NCBI GenBank assembly: GCA_030248065.1
Contig: JASAMV010005397.1
Span: 62,001-126,000, forward strand
Length of the DNA: 64,000 bases
Direction: 5' to 3'
Origin: Rhynchonema sp. JSB1_4
Lineage: Eukaryota > Nematoda > Chromadorea > Monhysterida > Xyalidae
Part shown: one piece after another, positions 20,012-31,400 of the stretch
How positions within the stretch are numbered: position 1 is the first letter of the stretch
Layout: the number at the start of each line of letters is the position of its first letter
Notes under the pieces: generated by a model
What the model was told of the DNA's origin: nothing
What the model saw: only the letters and a program-made list of their open reading frames with translations
Databases searched by the model: none
Program-made: the position numbers and the translations under genes

Positions 20012-23000
20012 ATGGCAGATTCAACCGACGACCGTTTGCGAATGGCCGTGATGACAGCAATGCCGGGATTGGCATCTGTTGCTGGCGGATTCACAGTCGC
20101 CCTGTGCAACAAAGAATCCTGCAGTTGGTGGGAGGTTGGTGCAATGGTGTAGCTGGGGGGGGTCCCCCCTGCCCCCTAGGTACAGTAGGTAGGTTGCCGC
20201 CCCTCGCCTGGTACCAGTGTAGTTCCTGGGGGAGGGGGGACCCCCCTAAGGTACACTAATTTCCCCGACCAAGGTACACTAGTACACTAATTTCCCCTCC
20301 GGGTACACTAATTTCCCCAATTTTTGCCTAAAATGGGCATTTTTAGGCCTATGTGTGATTAGGTCAATGTTCTCAAAAGTCGCCAAAATACCCTTTTATG
20401 AAGAATTTTTTCCAAAAAGGGGTAAAAATAGGTCAAATTTTCCACCTCAAAAAGTGACTTTTTCCTGATTTTGGGTCTTCCCCCCTAGGGTTAGAGGCCA
20501 GAGATCGGAAACGGGCTGGCCCGTCCTGGCCCGGCCCGGCCCGGCCCGGTACCCGGGCCGGGCCGGGCCGCGATTTTGGAGTTGATCGACCGGGCCGGGC
20601 CGGGCCGGGCCGGAGATTTGGGGGGACCGGGCCGGGCCGGGCCGAGCAGCCCGGCCCGGTCCGGCCCGGTATGCCTAAATTTGAACGAAATTACCATTTT
20701 TTGAACCAAAATTTTCAAAATTTTTGCGCTTCGCGCAATAACATTTCCTAGTTCTTGATCTTTTCAGTCATCGTTTTGAAGAAAGAAGCAGTAGCTACCC
20801 ATACCCAGGCCTTTGCTTTGCAGCAATCAACCTACTCGTACTGCACCACCAAAAAAGCCTGCCTGCAATCAACCTACCTACTGTAGTACCGACCGGCCGA
20901 GCTGGGGGCAGTCGTCCGGGAACAAAATTTTATGTCTACATATTGATGAGAATGTACTCTTAAGCGCTAATTTAGCGCGTCACGCGCGATTTTTCGCCTA
21001 TATGGAGTGAAAAATACCGATTTTAAACCATTTTGAGCCAAAAATTATACCATACCTACTACACTACTGTACCAACCGGGGCGGCGACTTACGTACTGCA
21101 TCAGGATGGCGCGTCAATCTACCTACCTACCTACCTACCCTTCCCCCCAGCTGTACCAACCAGTGAAAACAAGTATTCTGCAGAAAATTTTCGAATTTTT
21201 TTCAGCTTTTTGGACTTTTTTAGTTTTCAGCCCTTGAAAATTGGCTGACCGGGCCGGGCCGGGCCGGGCCGACCTCAAGCCAAAACGGGCCGGGCCGGGC
21301 CGACCTGCAGCCCTCCACCGGGCCGGGCCGGACTTTTCGCCGACCGGGCCGGGCCGGGCCGACTTTACCCGGCCCGTTTCCGATCTCTGTTAGAGGCATA
21401 GTAGTGGCTGGGGGGGGGTTGGGGGGGGGTTACCCCCCCTCTCAGTACTTACCTACCACAAAACCCGAGGGGGGGTTGGGGGGGGTTGAGTACTTACCTC
21501 TCACAACTCCAAATCATACCTCTCACAAGCAATTTTATACCTTTTTAAGGCAAAGATCGGTGTTTTTCGACCTTATTTTCCCAAAAATCGCGCGCTTCGC
21601 GCGCAAACCCACCCATAATACCTATTTTTAGGCGATTTTCGGCGAAAATTTTAAAAAAGTACTATTTTTACCTCAACTTTTGGCCAAAATTGTATCACAA
21701 AAACGGTGTTTTTTCGCCTTTTTGGGTGACCAAAATCATACCTCTCACGCTTCCGGTCCCAACCCCGCATCATACTTACCTCCCACACAGGGCCTGCCAC
21801 TACACTGGTTAGAGGTCGGGGGGGGGGGTACCCGACACCCGACATCTGAAAATACCCGACACCCGACAGTTCCAAAAAAACCCGACACCCGACATCTAGT
21901 TTTTGGAAAAAACCCGACACCGGACACCTGTTTTTGGTCCAAATAACTTTTTGCTCCTTCGCACTATTAGTGCAATTTTTTGGATCAAGTGACTGAATTC
22001 AAGTATTTTCACACAAAATAAACACCAAAATGACACATTCTGCGTCTTCGGAAACATTTGGTTCGAAGAAAATTTTCTCTCAAAATTCTTCTCTCGGCAA
22101 AACTGATGTTTTGAACCGTAAGTGTCGGGTGTCGGATGTCGGGTGTCGGGTCCCAAAAAACCCGACACCCGACACCTGGAGGCACCCGACACCCGACACC
22201 AATGGGCATTTTTAGGCCTAAAATGTGTGATTTTCAGGTCAATGTTCTCAAAAGTCGCCAAAATACCCTTTTTATGAAGAATTTTTTCCAAAAAGGGGCA
22301 AAAATAGGTCAAATTTTCTCCCTCAAAAAGTGACTTTTTCCCGAATTTGGGTCTTGCCCCCTTCCCCCCTCCTCGGGGGTACACTATCTCCCCCTCCGAA
22401 AAAACGGGGGGTCCGCTATCTCCCCCTCCGGACCAGGAACTACACTGCCCCCAACCTTCACCGTAAGATTCCCCCCTGAGGGGTAGGTACCTTGCAACCA
22501 CCCATTGGGGGATGGGGGGGAAGGGTAGGTAACTTGCAACCGTCAATTTATGGTGTTCTCAGGCAAAATGGGCGTTTTTCGACCTCAAACACAAAAAATC
22601 GCGCGCTCCACGCGCAAACCTCCAGTATAATTAATAGCTATTTTAGGCAAATTTTCGGCCAAAATGCAAAAAGTACTTGTTTTTTTGGCCAATTTTGCAG
22701 TATAATGCATGCAAAAAACACCTTGCAATGCAACCATCTGGAACCATCCCCCAAAGGTACCTTGCAACCATTTGCCTGCCAGCTGCCACTGCACTGTTCA
22801 GTGGTGTAGTTGTCCAGGCGGGGCGGCAACCTACTGTATCACCAAAAATCTGGGACGGCAACCTACCTACTGTACCGGCCGAGCTAGGGGGGATTTTTTT
22901 AGGTCTGAATATTGATGAAAATGTACTCTAAAACGCTAAGCGCGATTTTTCGCCTATTTGGAGTGAAAAATATCGATTTTATACCATTTTGAGCCAAAAA

Positions 23001-25034
23001 TCGCAACTTACTGTGCCAGCCGCTGGGCGGCGACCTACCCACTGTACCATGATCAGTGTTGGAGGGGGGGCGGTTTGAGGGGTGGCCCCCCAGTACGGTA
23101 AGTATCCCCCTCGCCTGACCGTAGGTATCCCCACGATGTTTGGCATGGCACATTTTGGCACATAAAATGGTCATTTTGGCACTAAAATCAACACTTTTTT
23201 GACTTGATGACCGGAGCAAGAAAGCTAGCTAGCCAGTTTGGGGGTATGGGTTTGGGAGCAAGAAAGCTACCTGGCTGTTGGGGGGTAATACCCCCAACGA
23301 CATCACTGCTCTGAGCCCGGTACATTAGGTATCCCCCTCCAGAGCACCTCCAACACTGACCAGGATGGAGCGTCAACCTACCTACCTACCTTGCAGTCTT
23401 CAAAAAAGCCAAGTTGGGCGCCAAACAGCTTGATGTTGTTCGCCGTCGCCGACTTCGCCACGTTACTGCCTGTTGGATACGCTTCTTATCTCGTCTTTAA
23501 ACAGGGTCAGTGAACAGAGAAGTCGTCATTTATGTGACGGGACGCTACGCTTGCATGCAGTGTAGTTCCTGGTCCGGCGCGGCGGTTAGTGTACCTGCCC
23601 CTTTTTTCCGAGCGGCGGTTAGTTTACCTCCCTGGGGGGAAGGGAGGGTAAAACCCAAATTCAGGAAAAGTCACTTTTTGAGGAAGAAAATTTGACCGAT
23701 TTTTGCCCCTTTTTGGAAAAAATTCTCCATAAAAAGGGTATTTTGGCGACTTTTCACATCATTGACCTAAAAATTACCCATTTTAGGCCTAAAAATGCCG
23801 ATTGTAGGCAAAAATTGAGGCGGTTAGTGTACCTGGCGCGGCGGTTAGTGTACCTTAGGGCGGACCCCCTCCCCCCAGGAACTCCACTGCCTGGGTGAAG
23901 GGGGGAAGACCCAAATTCAGAAAAAGTCACTTTTTGAGGTGGAAAATTTGACCCATTTTTGGGTCTTTTTGGAAAAAATTCACCATAAAAAGGGTATTTT
24001 GGTGACTTTTGACAACATCGACCTTAAAGTCACCCATTTTAGGCCTAAAAATGCCCATTTTAGGCCTAAAATGCCTACATTAGGCCAAAATTGAGGCGGT
24101 TAGTGTACTAGTGTACCTTGGTCGCGGCGGTTAGTGTACCTTGGGGGGACCCCCCAGGAACTACACTGCTTGCATGGCAAATGTGTTTGAGAAAATATAA
24201 GGGCCCCTTGAACGGCAGAAACGTGTGTCTTCATTTTTTTTCGGCTTGTTTGCGCTAGCCAACCAGCCGTAAATATTATTGTTGATGATGTTGGTCAATT
24301 TTTGGTCACCGTTGATTGATTTTTCGCTTTTGGCTAATCAGAACGGCAGCCAGATTCGCCATTAAGAATAATGTTAGCGACATGCGGTGGCCAACATCCG
24401 ACATGTGGACACTCGTTGTGTACTCGACACCCAATATCGCTCCGGTCCTAATTTCGAAGTGTGTAGGCTTGGGCTTTGTACAAAACGTCAAAAGTGCCCA
24501 ATTTGCTTGCAGGCACCGATAACGCCGACGTTCGAACAGCGCTTGCCGCGTTCGGTGTCACTCAACTGACGTCACTCGCTATCGTGCCTGCTGTGGTGAA
24601 GAAAAATCTGAAAATGGTCGGTTTTCAGTTTTATAATTTGGATATTTTTTTTTGAAAAACATGCATAATTTCTAAAAATTTGTTCAAAATTTCACCAAGC
24701 GCAATTTGTAGATGTAGCTTTTAGTTGGAATTTGTCCCCAGCAGCTTTTCGACACCCCAAATGTGACAACCTAGTTTCTCGGTGCAAGTGGATAGTGGAA
24801 GTTTTCGCTGCGTAATTCGCGTCCAAGAAACAAAAGTCGATGTCGCACTTCACAATTCAGATGTGCGCGTGCGCTTGCACCACGTCAGCACTGGCTGGTC
24901 TGACCACGTATCTATTCTGCAAAGTCGACCGAACCGCCGCGCTGCTGGCGTTGCCCTTCGCCATTTGGTCGGGCTTCTATGGAGTGTTCACATATTCTAT
25001 GGCCAACATGGAAGATAACAAGAAAAGCGATTGA
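20012..25034 (+). CDS. TSPO: Translocator protein TSPO, complete, 4 exons
   Basis: TspO/MBR family, a five-helix outer mitochondrial membrane protein that binds cholesterol and porphyrins. Exons 20012-20134, 23397-23505, 24513-24616 and 24861-25034 give 169 aa, the same length as human TSPO. Exon 1 runs from MADSTDDR to CSWWE. Exon 2 opens with SSKKPSWAPN, the family KPSWxPP loop, and has PVGYASYLVFK (human YGSYLVWK). Exon 3 encodes TALAAFGVTQLTSLAIVP, corresponding to the human LGLYTGQLALNWAWPP helix. Exon 4 carries TSALAGLTTYLFCKVD and the last helix, ending MANMEDNKKSD. Phases close. An alternative exon 4 acceptor near 24830 would add residues and fits the family length less well. The C-terminal CRAC cholesterol motif is weak. 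Intron 1 (3262 nt) and intron 2 are full of MITEs. Confidence 0.88.
20499..21389. mobile_element. hAT-type MITE with (CCGGGC)n core in TSPO intron 1
   Basis: It starts CAGAGATCGGAAACGGGC and ends with the complement GCCCGTTTCCGATCTCTG. A perfect 8-bp duplication TTAGAGGC flanks it (20491-20498 and 21390-21397). Subterminal zones are tandem CCGGCCCGGCCCGG on the left and the complementary GGGCCGGGCC on the right, so arms can pair over their length. The centre contains TACCTACCTACC runs. Confidence 0.88.
21815..22205. repeat. (CCCGACACCCGACA)n satellite with inverted arms
   Basis: CCCGACACCCGACA units at 21830-21930 face GTGTCGGGTGTCGG units at 22123-22150, followed by more CCCGACACCCGACACC units up to 22201. 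The arrays are separated by unique sequence. The layout mirrors the CCGGGC element upstream and suggests another MITE whose subterminal repeats expanded. Confidence 0.6.
23558..24168. mobile_element. hAT-type MITE, CAGTGTAGTTCCTGG family, in TSPO intron 2
   Basis: The left end is CAGTGTAGTTCCTGG and the right end is CCAGGAACTACACTG. A perfect 8-bp duplication CTTGCATG flanks it (23550-23557 and 24169-24176). The interior has repeated GGCGGTTAGTGTACCT and AAAAAGTCACTTTTTGAGG blocks that recur inverted in intron 1. Solo ends of the same family lie at about 19893, 20215 and 22448. Confidence 0.88.
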
Positions 25035-28000
25035 ACACAATGATATTGCTGCTGCTGTGGTGTGAGTTGGATTGATCTATTGTTGATTATAGATAATGTG
25101 TGTATTATTTGTTAAGTTATCCAGTTTGTTCATGATTTTGACGGAGCAAATAGTCTGAAGTTTGATGCAATGATTTCGTCTATCTATAGCTTCCATGGTT
25201 TTTTTGCCATAACTGTTGAGTGCGTAAAAGCACGATTGACTACAGCTCTCCAATTTCCGAGCTTTACGTGGTTCACTGTGTGAATGATAGATTAGTTGTC
25301 GTTCAATGTGATGTAAGGTATATACCCAAGCCCAAGTCTGAGTGGAAGCCTGATCCTGATCCTGAAAATAAATCCTGAATGTGCCACAATGTTTAAACAT
25401 ATGTATGGCCGACCGGTTGACCAGTGCTCAGCCCCGGTCTAAGCCTAAATCTATCTGGAAGTATAAGCTCAAGCCTAGCCACATGCCTAGCCTCAGCACT
25501 ATACTTGCGTGTTTTTCCGCAAAATATATTTTTGGAAAAAACCGTTTTTTTCCAAATATTTTTCCAGTACTTAAGTACCATGGTCCAAAAATGCCTAGTT
25601 TGGAGAAAATTTCGTCGGGAAATGGCCTGAAACAGGCTAAAAATGCACTTGGAGATTAAAAAGTGCTCATTTTAAACTGTTTAGTACCGATTTACATTGG
25701 TTTTAACAACATCCTCTCGCAACATTGGAAAATATCTCGGAAGTTTTTGGGAAAAAAACCGTTTTTTTCAAAAGTTGCCACTTGGAAAAATTTCCGGAAA
25801 AATAAAAACGTATTTCTCCGGGCCTCGGGAAAAAACGTTTTTTTCGGTTTTTTCGACAAAAAAAACGTTTTTTCGGCCCGCAAGTATACTCAGCACTAAT
25901 CCTGAAGCCTATCTCCCACAAGCTTGACGGAGGGTCATCGGGTGGAGGATCAAGACTTGGAAACTGGGGAGTTACAGGCAATCAATGTGAAACCTAGCTG
26001 CCACTTAATTAACTAACTTCCCTTACGTAGTTCTGGAGTCTCACAGTATGTTTCCACATTTGTTATGTTACCCCAGTACAAATGAACATTTGTTTTGTCG
26101 CATCACGTCTAGTTTTTGAATTACAGAAAGCTGTGAATTAGAATGTACAGTACGTTTTTGTTTTTTGTATTTTGTTGATTTTGGCAGTTGAGTAAAGTGG
26201 CCGTTGATAGTCTGATTGCGTGGCTGACTGGTTCCATAATATATATGATTGGTTTTGTATTGCATGGTTGCAGTGCTATCTAATGATTTAGTTCACTCTG
26301 GTTCAGGGTATCACCACCCTATCGCTACATTTATGCGTGAAGCAGCAGTTTCTATTATAATTCAAATAAGTGCTCATAATTATCAATTCGACTGTTTTGG
26401 TAGCACCGTTTAGTCATGGAAACTGGGGACTTGTTTCAAACAAATGGCATTCTGCGCAAGTCATTATTACGTGTTTTTGTTGCCATACGCTTGTCGGTTT
26501 GCTTTGCCGAGTTATTTGTGTGTTGCAGTTGCTTCAAATTGTGAATTTCACATGCACTTTTGTCCATGAATGCTTGTACCATCCTCCCCTGTGTATTACG
26601 TGTTTACGAATACCATTGTTATCCTTGTTACATTATTTGGGCACATCGGCTCAGTTTTATTTGCACCGCGGTTTTCGATTTGTTTCACTTGAGTTCGCAT
26701 TCGAAAATTGATCTGCGAAAAATAACTGACGTGAACGGAAATAAAAGATTTTGGACTGAATTGTGCGTTTTATTTTCAATTGTTCTACAATTTAAATTGG
26801 TATGATGATTACAGCTGCACATTATGAATTGATTCGACTGTAATTGTGTTGTATATTTCGCGATCAGAGAATTCTTACAGAGGTGGTACTGTACTTGTAG
26901 GTGGTTGGAGGTGGTGGTGGTATATGACATAATTGTTGGTTAACATTTTGGGTGTGAACCAAACTGGACAACCGTATTTTAACTGCTGGTCAGCCAGTTT
27001 CAAAAACGTTTTGCGTCGCTAAAAATCACTGTATCTTTTCTCGATTCCCGGGTGAAGAAGAAACAAAGAAGAATTACAGCGTGCGTGCAACCGAGATTCC
27101 TGGAATGCGCAATTGCGCCCGACGGTCCGGGTATGTCCTTTCTTTTTGCCGCCGCCGCGGTCGAAATCATTTTGATTGGATGATGCGTTTGAACAGTTGT
27201 GTTGTGCAGATAAACTTGCGCATTGCACACGACAGTTTTGGCAGCAGATGCGGGGTGCGCCGGGGGGGGGGGGGGGCGTGCAATCACACAGTCGGCGAAC
27301 TTTCTTTGTTGGCGGGACTTGATCGAAATTTCGGTGCTAAAAATACTAGTTACCATCCTCTGCACAAATGCCAGTTGACGCATTGGGCACAACATTATCA
27401 GCCACTATTCATAAACGCCAATTCACTAAAACCTGTGTACTGAAGTTCATGGAAGCCAAATTCTTGATAACCCCCATCCTGTCAGAATCCCGTGTCCGTG
27501 TTGTGGCCGATATTACGTAACGCATTCCACAGGTAGGATGATTATGACTACAACCAGTCAGTCAAGTCAAACAGCTGGGGTACATATTCAACACTGCGCT
27601 TGCTGACCTAACGGATGTTTCACATGGCTTCGGGTTTATACTCTGATCGCTACAACAAGACCGCTAGGCGCAGGTTATCAGAACAAAACAGTAAGTCCAA
27701 CCTGCAGTATAAACACTGTCACAGCCTGGCTGTCCACACAACGTGTGGCGTGGGCAAAGATTTCTCTCAATGTCACACTTTGTGCAACATTCTTTGGTCA
27801 AATCTTGGGTGCAGCGAGTACAGTATGTGGTTACTTTCTTTCCCAAGCATACTTGTGAGTGCACCCACATTGTTATCATGCCCATGTGTGCATGTGCACG
27901 CACAAGATGCTGTCTCTCTAAATTCACATGGTCAGTTTAAAGTTCGCAGTGCACATCTGTGCAACATGTGGACTGTCTTGTCACACAATGACGTATGTAT

Positions 28001-28401
28001 TATATGAGTGTACCACCCCAGGTATACCATGGTGGGTACACATACATACCAATGTGTTCATCCTTTCTGCCCGGTAAACAGTGATGTTACACCATGCATG
28101 CATTCGATGATATCATAAAGATGGATATCGGTTACTTCTATACCTAACCAGATTCTAAATGTCGCCCGAGAGACAAAGAGAGAACTTTCTATTCCAAATC
28201 AGTCAGTTCTTGCTCGTTATTGATATTATACCTACTATTGTGAATGCTTGTGACATAAATTGTATACCATGCGCTTGTATAGAATACTGTACATCATGCG
28301 CTTGTATAGAATACAGTGACATTCTGGCTTCCATTTCAGAAAGCTCGCACAACTTTCTGTATTTTCGATTCAAATTCAAAATTCACCGTCAAGTCAAAAA
28401 A
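25035..28401. other. Intergenic region, TSPO to the 464-aa gene
   Basis: It contains a TATACTTGCG MITE at 25500-25888 and a poly-G run (about 15 G) near 27264. Otherwise it is unique A/T-rich sequence with short frames lacking recognisable domains. The last part, about 28150-28400, is the likely 5' leader of the next gene. Confidence 0.5.
25500..25888. mobile_element. hAT-type MITE, TATACTTGCG family, copy 2 (inverted)
   Basis: The ends are TATACTTGCGTG and GGCCCGCAAGTATA, with a perfect 8-bp duplication CTCAGCAC (25492-25499 and 25889-25896). The interior matches 17970-18397 reverse-complemented. Confidence 0.88.
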
Positions 28402-31400
28402 ATGTTGTCGAGTGGCACCGAGTTCGAGTCATCCTCTACCACCTCATCGGTGTTATTTGCGGCCGACTCTGGCCGGGTTAAGGAAAGGTTGGAAGCATGC
28501 AGACTCGGCATGGTCAAATTGCAGGCGCTCAGGGAAAGTCATCTGCTGTTAATGGAGGTGGGTTATCCCATTGTTGCTTGGAAAAGTGTTGGCTTATTCG
28601 TTGCCCGTTTCGACCTGTTCTCACAGACGGACGGTGCACCAGATCATCGTCAGTGCGAATACAGCCGCGTGACCACAATAGCAAACACTGTAGTTGCTTT
28701 TATGGTCATGTAAGGCGTCACCGGCTGAGTAAAACGCCTAAAATCGTCAGATCCATATAATGCCACACAATGCGTGAAACATCAGCCAGTCAACCTCGCA
28801 GAACATGCGTCGCAGTCTGATTGATCGAGGCAGTGTCAATGGCAATGGTGTTCAACCACAAACAGCGTCAACGTCGATGTTCATCAAGATTGACAGCATA
28901 CAGTCACGACCATTGGTGGGTTCTCACTTTTCGCTTGTTTTTTTCTTTTTGAGCATGCAATTCCGTAGAGGTGTTTGGTGTTCTTGAGCTTAACAGAACA
29001 CGAATGAAACACGTTGAGAACTATGGGTGATATTTTTGAAACGGTGTAAAGGTCAGTTGGGTGTAAGGGTCGGTGGAAAGCTCGGTGTGAAAAAGTTCAG
29101 TGTAAGCTTCAAACAGTGCACGCTGAGCCAGCAGCAGACGCGCGTTTCTAAACGAAAGGTTAACTTTGACAGTCTGCTGTGCAAGTGTAAATCGTCTGTT
29201 TGCAATATTGTTTGTTTAGGCTGGTTGCACAAGCGTTTTTAAACGATATTTATAAATTTCCTGACCTTTTATGGAGCCGTTTTGAATTCGTGCTGCGATC
29301 AGTTAGCGGCATCAATTTTTTTGGTACCGCCGTCAGTGAATGTTCAATTTCTCAATAGCCTCACGGCGGAATGTCAGGCAACTTAAAAATATTCCTTTAA
29401 AACGTTTCTGCAACCAGCTTAAATGAACTAGATTGCAAACAAACGATCTACATTAGCACAGCAGACTGTCAAAGTTGACCATTCGTTTAGAAACGCGCGT
29501 CTGCTGCTTGCTCAGCGTGCAATGTTTCAAGCTTACGCCGAGCTTACACTGAACTTTCTCACACCGAGCTTTCGACCGACCTTTACACCCAACTGACCTT
29601 TACACCGTTTCAAAAATATCACCCTATGTATAGGCAATCCATCGGCTCATGGGGGCACTTTTTACACGCACAGCGCATGCAGCAGCACACGCCATTTTCT
29701 AAACAAAACGTACACTTTGGGCGAATGTCATACTTTGATGACCGCTTTTTAATTTATACAGTTTTCATTTTCTGCTTCATATAACACTTCTCTGCACTGT
29801 TGCAAAATTTGAGGATGTTTCAAAGGATAACTGCGGAGAATAGATGCATTCATTGATGGCAGTAATGTAGCGTGCAGCCTGTGTGTGTTGAGTGCCATGA
29901 GCTGGTGGATTGCCTATATACTATCCCCAGTTCGTCAGCATGATTTAATTTTTGCAAACAAGAACCAAAGAATGCGCAATGGGGTCCGTGTGCTTTCGTC
30001 ATTAATAGCAGCAATAACGGGCTTATGGATGACACACAGCTTGATTGTATGTTGGGCCGAAGACACAGTTCAGTCACAAACATGACTTGAGAACACTGAA
30101 GAAAAAATTTCTTTGCGTGATGAAGAAATACAGTGTCGAAAACGCGTTATCAATGCCCAAAAGCTTTTTACACAATTAAATTTGATCACATTAATTCTTT
30201 TTCGGTGCATTCTATTATTTTTTTTGGCAAAATCGGTCACTGTCTGTCATCAATCGAGATCGTCAACACCCACATGCAATTTATCGCGCTCAGGGTTGAC
30301 GACGAGAGTTGACCACTTCGACTGTATTGTACCATTACCCATTACCTATAGGCAGGTTTGGGCAAAAAACGTTTTTTTTTCTTTCAAAAAATCGTTTTTT
30401 TTTTAAAAAAAACGTTTTTTTAAAAAAACGTTTTTTTAAAACGCCCAATGACCAAAATATGCCCCCAAAAAATTGGAAAACGTTCATGTTGGGAAGAAAA
30501 CGTGGTTAAATGAAGTAATTCTATGTGTTCTGAGGCAAAATAGACGGGTTTCAACCCTTTTCTAGCGAGTTGCTAAGATCCCATATCAGACCCGCATCAT
30601 GGGACCAACTTTGGCCGGGGTCATCACTGAAAGTCAAACTCCGTATAGCGACGTATCTCGACAAGGTAAAATTTGGTCGAAAATTTTTTGAAAAAAATGG
30701 GACAAAAAATTGATTTTCCTTGATAATCAGGGTACTTTCCCTGAAAAATCAGGGAAAATCAAGGAAATTCAGGATTTAAAAAAAACGAAAAACGACCCAG
30801 GCGTTTTTTTGCCCAACCCTGCCTATAGGTGCATCCTCCGCACCTGCGTTGCATACGGTATGTGCGCCATATTTTTTTCTTTATCCAGTTTTTGTGACAT
30901 TGAAGTTCGGTAGTTTCCCACGCACAAATCCGAGTGGTTTTGAATCAACAGAAAAATTGTGAAAGGCAGTGAATGCACACATCGGCTAATTCCAATGTAG
31001 TCAACGCAAGTATCCGTCGTGAACATCGTCGTTGTCGATGTCAGTTCAACGCAGCGCAAGGAATACAAACTCGCCATTCATCGACTGCGGTTATACGGAC
31101 GACCCTGCGTTGACGGCATTAGAATAACCCAATACGCTTTGAATCCATCTTCATTACGATTTCGCATATTCGGCAAATTTTTCCCATTCACCACCTCCAC
31201 ATTTTGTTGATCATCTATCTCATCATCATTTTAGTTTACAACACACCAATTCATACTTCATATGTGTGGTGCTGGTGCATCTGTGTGTGGCTCCAGCCTG
31301 ACGTGAGAAATCGGGGTTGACCTGTTTTTGTAAATCTGTTCGCCATATTCGGTGGTAGTTTAGTTATTGGGTACCGTGTGTGCATTGTCATGTTTCATGT

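Larger units (their letters stand above)
20135..23396. repeat. TSPO intron 1: nested MITE and satellite cluster
   Basis: Nearly the whole 3.26-kb intron is repeat. It has several ends of the CAGTGTAGTTCCTGG family (20215, complement at about 22448), a 891-bp hAT MITE with a CCGGGC satellite core, a (CCCGACA)n array, polypurine runs, and recurrent blocks such as AAAAAGTGACTTTTTCC and TTTTTCCAAAAAGGGG shared with intron 2. Some segments are mirror copies of others, showing elements inserted into one another. Confidence 0.75.
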
